From: Chromera velia
Taxonomy: Eukaryota > Sar > Chromeraceae
DNA length: 64,000 nucleotides
Assembly: GCA_018398765.1 (NCBI GenBank)
Contig: JAHBMJ010002162.1
Location: 1-64,000, forward strand
Reading direction: 5' to 3'
Below are positions 11,640-21,537 of the stretch, one piece after another. Under the pieces are notes generated by a model. The model ran no database searches. It was not told the DNA's origin and saw nothing but the letters and a program-made list of their open reading frames with translations. Both the position numbers and the translations under genes were made by a program. Each line of letters opens with the position of its first letter. Position 1 is the first letter of the stretch.

Positions 11640-12049
11640 AGTGGCTACTGGTCAGAATAGTGAGAATAAATCACTAGTGACTATTCTCATTATTCCACTA
11701 GTGAAACACACAAAAAACATTTTTCAAAGAAAAAAAAAATTATGGCTAAAACAATGATAATTTAATAATCAAAAAGATAAAATTAAATGTTTTAAACTAA
11801 TTTTTTGGTTTTATCAACGAAAAGATCACCTGCTTTACTGCCTTAATTAGCATCATGTTTTGGCAGTGATGCAGAGTTATCTGGTTTCAATTCGATGTAT
11901 TTTGTCTTGCAGTGCCAGACGAGCTCCCCTGAGGCTCCTCCTTGCCGAGGCTTGTATGGGGATGAAACCGGTTGCTGTATCTGTAGAGACAGTTGACATC
12001 GAACCAGTTTATTGAGGACACGGGTCTTGAGACTTTCTATTCGTTCTTT

Positions 12050-12230
12050 CTTCCTGCCTCCCTCTCTTCCTTTCTTCCTCCCTTCCTTCCTTCCTTACTT
12101 CCTTTCTTTCTTTGTTTTTTCCTTTGATCCTTCCTTCCTTCCTTTCTTCCTTCTAGGACCTTCCCTCCTTCCTTCTTTCCCTTCCTTCCTTCCTTCCTTC
12201 CTTCCTTCCTTCGGATCCTTCTTTCGTTCT
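12050..12230. repeat. (CCTT)n microsatellite
   Basis: Long ccttccttcc and ctttctttc runs, interrupted by ggatcc-containing breaks. Frames across it are low complexity only. Confidence 0.9.
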
Positions 12231-12746
12231 TTCCGTCAGCAAAAGCCTTCGCTCCATCAGCATGAAAACAGTGAAAACAAGAGAGGAAGTGCAGAAAGAG
12301 TTGCGTCAGATGCAGAAAGATGGAAAGATTGATGTTCGTATTTTTTCTCCTTTTTCTCGATGCTCGTGATTTCAGTGCCGTCTGTCTTGGGTGGTGCGGT
12401 GTTATCGTTTCCTCTCAGAGCGTTGGGGGTTAGCAGAAAAAGGAGAACTTGAAGGGGGGGAGGGAAAGTTTAACGGCAAAGATTGAAGAGGCCGATGGGC
12501 TTGAAGGCGCAGCCTCTGCAGACGAATCCAAAGATGGAGTGGACATCAGTATCTGATGTGTTCTTTCAATGCCAGACTTGGAAAGACAATTTGTTTGCTT
12601 TCTTTTAAATAGTGGAAATAGTCACTATTAGTGGGAATAGTCGGAATAGTGTTCATATCTCAAAATAATTATAAATATTTAGAGTTATGTGTAAACATAT
12701 TTTGAATATCTTTCCATATTTTGAAATATCTCTAGATATTTTAGAG

Positions 12747-13124
12747 TGAAATTTCTAGTATATACTGAGGTAGGTATTTGAGACTGGGGAATCTATCTGT
12801 ATATACATGTGTTGTTCAGGTAGAAACATTAGAGTGGAATGGTCAGGCAGTCAGATACTGTGAGAACCTGTCTTGTGAGGTAATCCAGAGTTCAGAGAGA
12901 GTAAGTGCGTCTCTCCCAGATCACACATCTACTTAACTCCTTTCACATTCTGTTACATGAATTAGAACTTGATTCAACACAAACAAACAACAGTGTGTAC
13001 GGATGTTATGAATATGGCTCAGATAAATGCACGTATCTCCCAATACAGAGATACAGTGCGGCGGCGTGGCGCGGTGCAGTGCCCGTCACCATGATCCATC
13101 TGACTGGACCCAAGCCATATTTCA
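12747..13124 (-). repeat. LTR (3' LTR in the element's sense)
   Basis: This 378-bp copy differs from the partner at 14939-15316 at about 14 positions, roughly 13 of them transitions, with no indels. Confidence 0.85.
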
Positions 13125-13436
13125 CACACCCCCTCATCCGAACACACTCAGCCTTACTTGCTCTTCCGTCGTTCTGCTGAATTCTCCCTAGCCATTCTCC
13201 CACAGCTTTGCTCGTGGACGGACAGCGCTTGCCTGACTGAGAGTCACTTTCAGCCGTTCGGGCTGCGCTGCCCAGAAACCTTCTTCATCCACTCCTTCTA
13301 TCCCAAAGAATACATCTAGGGGATCCACCCTCTTTCGGCGGCTGTCTGCTGCGGCTCTGTTTTGGGAGACCAGATGGTCTTATGTCTTTCCTCTGGACAT
13401 GATTTGCTCAGCTTCCTTCTCCATCTGTTTTTCTTC

Positions 13437-14882
13437 TTATTTGCCAGACATAGTCTGTACTGGCGTGTCGCAGGGCGTCTTTACTCTCACACACACCCTC
13501 GCCCAAGACATGGCAGTGCTGACTGTTGCTGTGTCTGGGTCCAGATGCGGCCGGGGCATCTCGGTCTGGGAGACCTCTGACAGGTTGTCCTCTTTCGAAT
13601 CTCTCTGCCTCCTCTCTTTGGTTATGTGTATCGTAGAAACTTGACGCACACTGCACCCCCCTCCCAACGTCGTCGGTGGGGCCTGAGGAGAATCTTCTGG
13701 CTCTGCTTGGGGCTTCATTTTTTCTGCTCTGCCTGTCTGTCTCTTCAATCGCCTCTTCTTCTTTTTCTTTCTTGGTTCTCCTTGCACTTGTCGTGCCTCC
13801 CTCTGACTTGTGCTCTCTGCCTCTTCTAGGGCCTCTTGGAGCTCATCTGTCTTTGTGATCTCTCTGCGCACTGGTTGTGCCTTTCTGTGTCTCTCTGGCT
13901 CTGTCTGACCATTCTGGAGCTCATCGATCTCCCTAGGCCGACTCTTGACTCCATGTGCTTCCATTATGCTTTTGTGCACTCTCGGGCCTGTCTGGAGCTC
14001 ATCGATCTCACTGGGCCTTTCTTGCACCTCCTGGAGTTCTCTTGCCATTTCCGTCTCTTTGTGTGCTTTCTTCTGCACTTTCTTGCTCTCAGGCTCTCTT
14101 TGGCCTCTCACGAGCTTCGGTTCATCTCTGGACTCTTTCCTCACTGTTTTGCTTCCAGGCTGTCTGTGGCCTCTCTGAAGCATTGTAGTCTCTCTTGTCT
14201 TTCCACATCTCCCCTGCCTATCACTGCCTCTGCGAATCTCTCTGTCTTCTCGCTGCATTGTGCCTTCTTGCTGGTGTGTTGGTTGCACTCTGTTTGCACC
14301 AACAGGGACTTGCAAAGGCGTTTTCAACTCTTTCCACTCTTTTCTTCTTTCTATCTCGCTTTGTCTTTCTACTGTCTAGCTCACCTCTCTACAACTCTCT
14401 GCAGCCCCTGCAAATCCTGAGAGCACACAGGGATCGACTTCGTCAATGAAGTCAACGTTCCCCATCATCGGTCTGAGGATGTCTGGAAATCCGGTCTCGC
14501 TCAGGAATTGGAGTTGATAGACGGCCACCTTTCTCTGCCGACAGTTTCCCCATCTTTTCAGCATTTCGATGGTTCTGTTTCCAAGTGTTGTACTAAGGAC
14601 ATAGTCTGGCATCCCTCAATCAACTGCGCACCTTTCAATCAGGTGCACAACAGCCAATAGAAAGTCACCACCTGCAGTGAACGTCCGGCGCTCTTGAGTT
14701 GCAAGACGAGTGATTGTGATTGCGACAGCCTCAGTGATGCTGTCTGCTCTTTCTCCGACACACATCCTAAAAACATGTGCAGTCCTGAGCAATGGCTCCG
14801 AAACCTCGTTGCGGTAGCCACGCGGAATCTTTCCCAGGGGTTGTACTTCAATCTGCACTGCTGTACACCGATGCAGCTTCAT
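13437..14882 (-). pseudogene. ORF of the LTR element, unrecognised protein, two in-frame stops
   Basis: One minus-strand frame runs from ATG at 14882 to 13437 (about 480 codons), broken only by TGA at 14616-14618 and TAG at 14376-14378. It starts 56 bp inside the 5' LTR, the usual place for gag. The first 170 residues are globular-looking (ITEAVAITITRLATQERR, YVLSTTLGNRTIEMLKRWGN). The last 300 are Lys/Glu/Arg/Gln-rich with repeated EIDELQ-like units, probably coiled coil and nucleic-acid-binding. It may be a diverged gag or a captured host gene; I do not recognise it. Both stops are one transition from Arg (CGA) or Gln (CAG) codons. Confidence 0.5.
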
Positions 14883-14938
14883 CTCTCTCCAATCAGGTTA
14901 TGAGTTCTTCGTCTTTTGCTCTCACTAGGCGACACCAG

Positions 14939-15316
14939 TGAAATTTTTAGTGTATACTGAGGTGGGTATTTGAGACTGGGGAATCTATCTGTATATACAT
15001 GTGTTGTTCAGGCAGAGACATTAGAGTGGAATGGTCAGGCAGTCAGATACTGTAAGAACCTGTCTCGTGAGGTAATCCAGAGTTCAGAGAGAGTAAGTGC
15101 GTCTCTCCCAGATCACACATCTACTTAACTCCTTTCACATTCTGTTACATGAATTACAACTCGATTCAACACAAACAAACAACAGTGTGTACGGATGTTA
15201 TGAATATGGCTCAGATAAATGCATGTATCTCCCAATACAGAGATATAGTGCGGCGGCGCGGCGCGGTGCAGTGCCCGTCACCATGATCCATCCGACTGGA
15301 CCCAAGCCATATTTCA
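14939..15316 (-). repeat. LTR (5' LTR in the element's sense)
   Basis: 378-bp partner of 12747-13124 with the same TGAAAT...ATTTCA ends. In the minus direction it is followed by the primer-binding-site-like TGG sequence. Confidence 0.85.
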
Positions 15317-18135
15317 CATTTAGGATATTTGTTAGTATTCAATTAATTACATAGTATTGTATTAGTTATATACAGATCTAGATACAGATTATCATAGTTT
15401 GAAATAAATATTTCTAAAAATAAAAGTCTAGAAATATCTTTGAATATCTTTAATATAAAAATTTAGATGCAGTGAGATATTTATAAAGATATGGAATCTT
15501 ATGAAATGTCTCAGATATTTGAGATATGCGAAGATGTTTAGTGTGGGATAGAAATAATTGCAAATATCTTCAAATATCTTAGAAATTTCATTTTGTCATT
15601 CCTCATAGATGGTCCTAGCCTAGCTTAACACTCAAGACCTAGCAGCAGTTACTTAATTAGCAGCGGTCCTATAGTAGCTCAAGACCTTCAATGAATCCTA
15701 ACTTAGGATAAGTTGAATTCTAGATTGAATTTAAGGTTGTTACTTAGGTTGAAATTTGAAATATGAGCACGTACCAGGAGCACCTATCATGTGACCTATG
15801 TCATAAACATGATTGAACAATCTATACTAAGTTTAATTAAGTTATTAGGTTTTTTATTTAGCATTGCTAGCTATAAACCAAACATGTAAGATGATGCACA
15901 CATTTCATAATTGCATAAGCTAGTGCCTATAGGCTAGTGTACAAGTGTTCATACTACTGTACCAGACTACTACTAATGTTTAACTGAGTGCCAGTGCTGT
16001 TCACATGTAATTTGAACATGTCACGCAACTGTTGACAGTCTGTTGTTATATTATTCAATAATTATTGGGGTTCAGAAATAAAAAGAAGAAAAAAAAAAAT
16101 CTTCTCCACTCGCTTATTTTTTTATTAGCCGGCCAACCATACCACCGACGCCTAGATCGGTCCAGAGTAAATTATTGTATCAATAGTTAAATTAGTAATC
16201 AATAACATTGGCAGCTGCATTGTTAATTAGGCCTTAAACTCTAGCTTAAATTGGCTTAGCCATATGCAGCCAAAGGTTCCTAGCAAAACTGCAAAGGTCG
16301 TTTAATTAATTAATGTTTTCTAAAAACTTATAGGCTGAGGTTTTGGTGTAAATTCATTAATAGCTAGGAATTTAAAAAAAAGAATGGCAGCGTCAAACAC
16401 TAAAAGCCTAGAAATTGGCCGATGCATGGCGTATGGTGATGATGAAAATGACGTTGTCGTAAAATCACTAGCTTGCATGAAATTATGCTGCTGAACAGTG
16501 ACGGAAGATATCTAGGAACCTTAGTCCGAACCTATTGTCTGACTGTCTCTGACAGGGAGTGACAAACCGGTACAATTGAAGTTAAAACTTTTTTCAACAG
16601 TGTGAATCAACATGCAAACTGCTGCAATTCTGTATATGAAAGCGTAACGGAACGCTCGGAACGTGTGATCATACACCGCCCCCCCTTTCCAGCCCTCTTC
16701 CGTTCCAGCAACCCGTTCAAAAGAATCCTCGGCCTCACCAAGCGTCGTGGAGAGAGATCGTTCCCTCCATACCCCCGTATTTTCCGTGCTCACCCATTGG
16801 TTAATTTGGCTTCTGGTTCCTGCTACTGCAGAAATCCGGTACGTTGGGTGGAAGAAGGGCCTAAAATGGAAGCTCGATCAGGCGTCGCTCTTTGTCTCAC
16901 TTTTGGGACTCTCACTGCAGCGAGGGAGAAAGACGGAGAGCACAAATTAAAGGAATGCAAAAATTTTTTTTGTCCGCCAAATTGAAAGACAGACAGACAG
17001 ACAGACAAAACAGGCGCGCGACATTGTTTGAAGCTGAACAGACAGAAGTCGAACGGCATTGAGACAGAAGACAGCTCCCGGCTACCCAGGAACTCCGGCC
17101 AGTCTTCCGTTCCCCACTCGCACAATATCTTACACCTCTGAGAGTTCCTCAGCTTCGGCCCTTTCCCTTTTCTTTCCTCTTCTCTGTCCTCATTTGCACA
17201 CTTAGTCTCAGTCTCGTTCGCTCGCGCACTAGGCCACCCACCCAATGTAAATTCTCTCGCCCTTTTCGTTCACTTTCCCCTTTCCGATTGATAAGTGGAA
17301 AAATCAGCGAGAGAAGTGAGCACAGAATCTGCGTTTCTAACCTATCTACCCCCCTTGATGCTGGCTGAAAGGGCTGACTCGAAGCTTCCTGTAACAGATC
17401 CTTTTCATTCCTTCTACACTGCCTCCTTCTCCACAGTCGCATAATGTCGCATATCCCTTACGCCTCACGCATACCTCTCTCCTGCCTTACCCCGCATAGA
17501 TTCTTCCTCAAATAGCCTTTTGCTGTCGGGCTCTCCGAGGCTAGCTCAATCCTCGCTGAGAAACTCTTTTCGTCCTTCTACCCTATATCTTTGTCCACAG
17601 TCTTGTGTCCGTTTGCGGCTTGCAAGCCCTTTCTCCTCCCTACATCCTTACCTACGCCTGGCTTCTCCTTTTGACCTATCTGTCTCCATTTTTGGTTTAT
17701 TTTGCTTTTCGCTCTAAGTCCTGTTGCCACCAACTTTAGCCTCTCTTACGCTTCTAGCTGCACTATCTGAAGCATATCCCTGCTGTCTCATATCACGGCT
17801 GCATGACGAAACACATGATCGAATTTCCCTCCGGACCCCTCTCTTCCCTTCTGACTAGCCTCAACTGCCGCTTTCTGCTTTCTCGGATTCAAACAGGGGT
17901 GTGGCTAATCAACCTGCGCAGTCAATGCACATGCAATGACAAGCACGGAAAGATGTCGCGCCGGAAAACCGCAACAGAGGCTTACTAGCCCACTGACTCC
18001 GCCGGAGGCGTCCAAACCCCCATTGCATTCTGGTAATCCAACAAACCCGATACGTAGAGCCGTGGTCTTCTATGGAACGGCAGTCAATGGATAGACCCGA
18101 GACTTGGTCTCTACTGAAAGCAAAACTGAAATCCG
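15317..18135. other. Intergenic DNA, no supported gene
   Basis: 15317-16500 is AT-rich with aatatct-type degenerate repeats and poly-A runs. 16500-18135 is more balanced in composition and has a short (GACA)n run at 16987-17007. Open frames are short, lack family motifs and overlap each other on both strands. Part of 17500-18135 is probably the 3' flank of the ankyrin gene. Confidence 0.5.
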
Positions 18136-20460
18136 TCAGCTTTTTTGCAGATCTGTATGCAGACCCAGTCGGACACAAGGTCTGACCTGTTGTCGTGGAA
18201 GATTGGACCCGGGCTCCTTTCGAGGGACTTCCTCTTCGCTCCTCCAGTTTGCGCACACGGTCGTGGTGAGGGGAGTCGAAGCTGGGCGGAAAGAGACCGC
18301 AGGGACTTGATTGCTTCCCACTGAAGGTGTAGGAAGAAGTGCGAATCCGTCCTGACGTACTTCCCCTCTCTGCCCCCAGTGGCCCTGTCCCCATCCCCGA
18401 TGTGCAGGTTCCGGGTGAGGGTGAAATTCCACTTGGCGATAGAGTGCAAAGGCAGGTGGTGGACCTGGCAGTGGTGCACTGCCAAACAGCTGGCTTTGAT
18501 AGCCCTGTGGCTGAAAGGGACCTCGAAGGTGGGAGAGTGGAAGCGTAGTTGGGTGGGGGGAAAGCTGATTGGAAAAGGGTGGCGGAGGACGAAAGAAGGG
18601 ATTCTGTTGGGTTGGGGGATGACTGGGAGGGGGAGGGTGTGTGAAAGTGTGTACCAGTGTAGGGAGAGACGAGAGTGGATCCAGCTGGTGGGGGGGCTGT
18701 GGTAAAAGGGGGGTCGTGGCAGCCCGGCCGGGAAAGTTCGGGACTAGGAGTTGGAGTATTTCTTGTCGTTCGTTGTTGTGTGGGTTTTCTATCAAGCATC
18801 TCTCTGCTTCTTCCATCGGTGTCTCTCCCCTTCTGTTTCTGATATTCACACTCTCCCTCACGCCCTTGCTGAGGAAGAATCTCACAAGGAACGCATCACC
18901 CAGTCTGACACCCAGATGGAGAAAGGTGTCACCGCTGTTCTCACTGATTGACAAGATGTTTCGAATGGCGGGCTTTCGGAAAAGCGTTTTGAGGACATCC
19001 CGTGCACCCTCACTTTTCTCTCGGAATGCGCGCTTGATTGCGACTGTCACAGGGGTCTCACCCTGTGTGTCTACTCTGGTTCCCGATGCCCCCTTCTCTT
19101 GAAGAAAACTGACGATACCGCAATTCCCCCACTGCACAGCTCTGTGGAGAGCAGTGGAGCCATCCCTCCCCTCTGCATTCACCTCTGCTCCATGTTCGAG
19201 AAGAATCTCCAACACTTCGCGCACAGCAGAGATGAACCAAGGCTCTGTGTTGGTGGTAGTGGGTGCACTGGGAATGGCTAGCGAGAATGCCGTCTCGCCG
19301 TCTCGGCTCAGTCTGTGCACGTCAGCCCCCCTCTCTAGGAGAAATTTGACCATCTGGGGTTTCCCCCTTGCTGCTGCGTTCTGCAAAGCGGTCAACCCCG
19401 AAATCTCCAGCGCGTCTATGTCAACAACCCCGCGAGACACTGCGAGGTCGACAAGGTCTTCAAAGCCGTGCCACGCAAAGAAATGAATGAACGTCTCGTC
19501 TCGAATGTATCCGGATGTGCGGAAGGCAACCGGGCTCTTGACAACCTCATCTGAACTCTTAACGAACAAATCGCGAAAAGTTTCGCACACAGCAGACCTC
19601 GTTTCGGGGTTGCCCTCTTCAGGCTTGTAATGCAGCCTGAGGGGGTCGAAGGGTTCTGTCCCCATGTCAGAGTCAAGTTGTCCCTCTGCTGACTCACACG
19701 CAAGGTGAAGGACACTTTTGCCCCCCTCTGTCGCACCTACTTGTGCTCCCTCTGCGACAAGAAACCGAACAATCGGCCACCGACGCAGACGACAGGCAGA
19801 CATGATGACTGTGTTGCCGTAACTCACCCAGCTGTTCAACCCCCCTCCATACGCGGTGATAGAAGCAGACGGGGGCCATGCGGTCTTCACTTCCAGGTCT
19901 GCCCCTTCTCTCGCAAGAATCTGGACAAGTTCTAAGCTGTCTATGACGACAGCCTTCATGAGCGCGGTCTGACCGAACACCAGACCATCTAGGTCTGCGC
20001 CTACGTTCAGGCAGAGGCGGAGGGCGTCGCCGTCTGATTGCCCACTTGCAAAGGAGCACATTTCTCTTTGGATGACCGAGGCTGAAACGGGTCGGAACAC
20101 ACGAATGACCTCCCCAATACCCATCTCAAAAAGAGGGGCAAGGTCCATTTTGTAGTAACGACCAATGATCTCGTCGACCCCCCCCTGCACCCACTTTCGG
20201 AACTCTTTCGCCCTCCTTTCCAAAACCTCCAAAGCAACGACGTCTTGAGGAAAAACACGCGACACTGCATCATCGTTGGCAGCTGCTGCAGCTGCTGCGA
20301 CCTGCATTCCCGTCGCATCCTTCTCTTGAACCTTCAAAAGTTTCTTTGCAAGCTGGATCTTGTTGCTGATTGTCTGGAAGGAGGAGGAGAGAGATGCCTC
20401 CCACGCGTCAAGACGCTCAGAGAAGGCTTCCTTCGTTAAAGGAAGCGTTGTTTCTGTCAT
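18136..20460 (-). CDS. Ankyrin-repeat protein with proline-rich C-terminus
   Basis: An intronless 774-codon frame starting at ATG 20460. Residues 1-110 are helical and charged. Ankyrin repeats run from about 140 to 570: TALMKAVVIDSLELVQILA (about 165), VIMSACRLRRWPIVRFLV (about 218), TALQNAAARGKPQMVKFLL (about 357), TALHRAVQWGNCGIVSFLQ (about 436) and DTFLHLGVRLGDAFLVRFFL (about 511). From about 580 to the end the chain is Pro/His/Gln-rich (PPPPSHPP-type). Ankyrin repeats bind partner proteins; no catalytic domain, signal peptide or membrane segment is visible, so the pathway is unknown. It is divergent with the transhydrogenase gene, starts about 1.1 kb apart. The Pro-rich end could be extended or replaced by splicing. 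Confidence 0.85.
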   Translation of the reverse strand: MTETTLPLTKEAFSERLDAWEASLSSSFQTISNKIQLAKKLLKVQEKDATGMQVAAAAAAANDDAVSRVFPQDVVALEVLERRAKEFRKWVQGGVDEIIGRYYKMDLAPLFEMGIGEVIRVFRPVSASVIQREMCSFASGQSDGDALRLCLNVGADLDGLVFGQTALMKAVVIDSLELVQILAREGADLEVKTAWPPSASITAYGGGLNSWVSYGNTVIMSACRLRRWPIVRFLVAEGAQVGATEGGKSVLHLACESAEGQLDSDMGTEPFDPLRLHYKPEEGNPETRSAVCETFRDLFVKSSDEVVKSPVAFRTSGYIRDETFIHFFAWHGFEDLVDLAVSRGVVDIDALEISGLTALQNAAARGKPQMVKFLLERGADVHRLSRDGETAFSLAIPSAPTTTNTEPWFISAVREVLEILLEHGAEVNAEGRDGSTALHRAVQWGNCGIVSFLQEKGASGTRVDTQGETPVTVAIKRAFREKSEGARDVLKTLFRKPAIRNILSISENSGDTFLHLGVRLGDAFLVRFFLSKGVRESVNIRNRRGETPMEEAERCLIENPHNNERQEILQLLVPNFPGRAATTPLLPQPPHQLDPLSSLPTLVHTFTHPPPPSHPPTQQNPFFRPPPPFSNQLSPHPTTLPLSHLRGPFQPQGYQSQLFGSAPLPGPPPAFALYRQVEFHPHPEPAHRGWGQGHWGQRGEVRQDGFALLPTPSVGSNQVPAVSFRPASTPLTTTVCANWRSEEEVPRKEPGSNLPRQQVRPCVRLGLHTDLQKS

Positions 20461-21537
20461 TCTCGGAAAGGCCGTTTGATGCTGGTGGGAAAAGTTTACG
20501 GAATCAAGCAGTGGACAAGGTTAAGCCTGCAAGAGGTCACAGGTGAGGCTTATCAGCAGATCCACAGAGGGTCAAGATACGCCGGCAAATCAAGCTGCAA
20601 TGACGCTGAAAGTGCCGAATCGATTTCTCTGTCTGTAGAATAATGTAGAATAATGTAGAATCCCTGAGGCGATGGGCGTTCTTGAGAGTTTCATAGAGCC
20701 GTCAGAGAACACGAAACAGGCAGTATATATAACTGGGAGCATGCGGAAGCCGCGCAAAGGGAGGATGCAATTATATAAGTACGTTAATTATTATAATATA
20801 TATGTATTTATTGAATGATGCAACATATGCATGCACTGCATGCATGCATGCATGTTGCTAAATTATTATTTTACGATTTTGTTCGCGCGCGTGCATAGTA
20901 AGGCTGGCACAAAATTGTTAAAGGCGCCATGCATGCCGGAGGAGCCATTCCGCGCGCGCACGCAAAAAAAAACTCGGCGCCGGAAAAAAAAAAAACTGAT
21001 CCGAACGACGTCTCTGTCCCTCAATTCTTTTCATTTCTTTTCTCCGAGTCTTTCTCAGTAAATCTCAGTATTCCTCTGAGAACAGACAGCTCCGTCAAAG
21101 GTGCAAAGCTAGAGCCACTGTCGAGCTCCTGCCCGTCCTTTGTTTTCCGCCAGAAAAAGGCCGAAAGTTGCTTTCTGTTGAGGGAATTTTTCTTCGTCTT
21201 GCCAAGTCGAAGAAAGACAACCAAGTCAAGCAACAACTGTCACTCTCTCCTGTGATAAGTCAGTGGCGAGGGATCAGAGATGGGGAAAGAGAAGATGATG
21301 AGAAGCAGGAAGAGGAGAGAGGGTCTCGAAGTGCGTTTGTGTGGTCTCACTGGCTTCCCTTTTGGGTTTTCAAATTCTTCGAAAGAAATGGGTTGCGTTG
21401 AGTTTGCTTTCTTTGTCATCTTCTTCCCCCATCTTCTCCCTTGGCCTCTAATCCCCTTCCTGCCTCTCTTTGCAGATCAAGGAACTTTGTGACTTGTCCA
21501 TCGACATCCATCTATCTAATTGAGTCTTGTTCAGAAA
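20461..21537. promoter_or_regulatory. Divergent intergenic region between ankyrin and transhydrogenase genes
   Basis: About 1.1 kb with no supported gene, containing both upstream regions. A TATA-like stretch tatatata lies at 20723-20732. gcatgcatgc repeats occur near 20826-20853 and A-runs near 20960-20995. 21000-21537 is pyrimidine-rich and probably the transhydrogenase leader. No transcription start can be fixed from sequence alone. Confidence 0.35.

Larger units (their letters stand above)
12747..15316 (-). mobile_element. Non-autonomous LTR retrotransposon with one unknown ORF
   Basis: Two direct repeats of 378 bp each (12747-13124 and 14939-15316) begin TGAAAT and end ATTTCA. The minus strand is the likely sense strand. 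Reading that way, one base after the first LTR there is a TGG-initial primer-binding-site-like sequence (TGGTGTCGCCTAGTGAGAGC), and just before the second LTR a purine tract (GATGAGGGGG). The internal region is about 1.8 kb and shows no protease, integrase, reverse transcriptase or zinc knuckle, so mobility must rely on another element. It resembles LARD/TR-GAG-type elements. No clear target duplication is visible. It sits inside AT-rich aatatct-type repeat DNA on both sides. Confidence 0.8.

Noticed and set aside
12742-15325. Target-site duplication of the minus-strand LTR element
   Set aside because: The flanks (ttagag before, catttag after) do not match convincingly, so I did not claim one.
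17909-18799. 296-codon minus-strand Pro/Ser-rich frame
   Set aside because: It overlaps the 3' part of the ankyrin-protein gene in another frame and has no independent motif; it is a shadow of the Pro-rich coding region.
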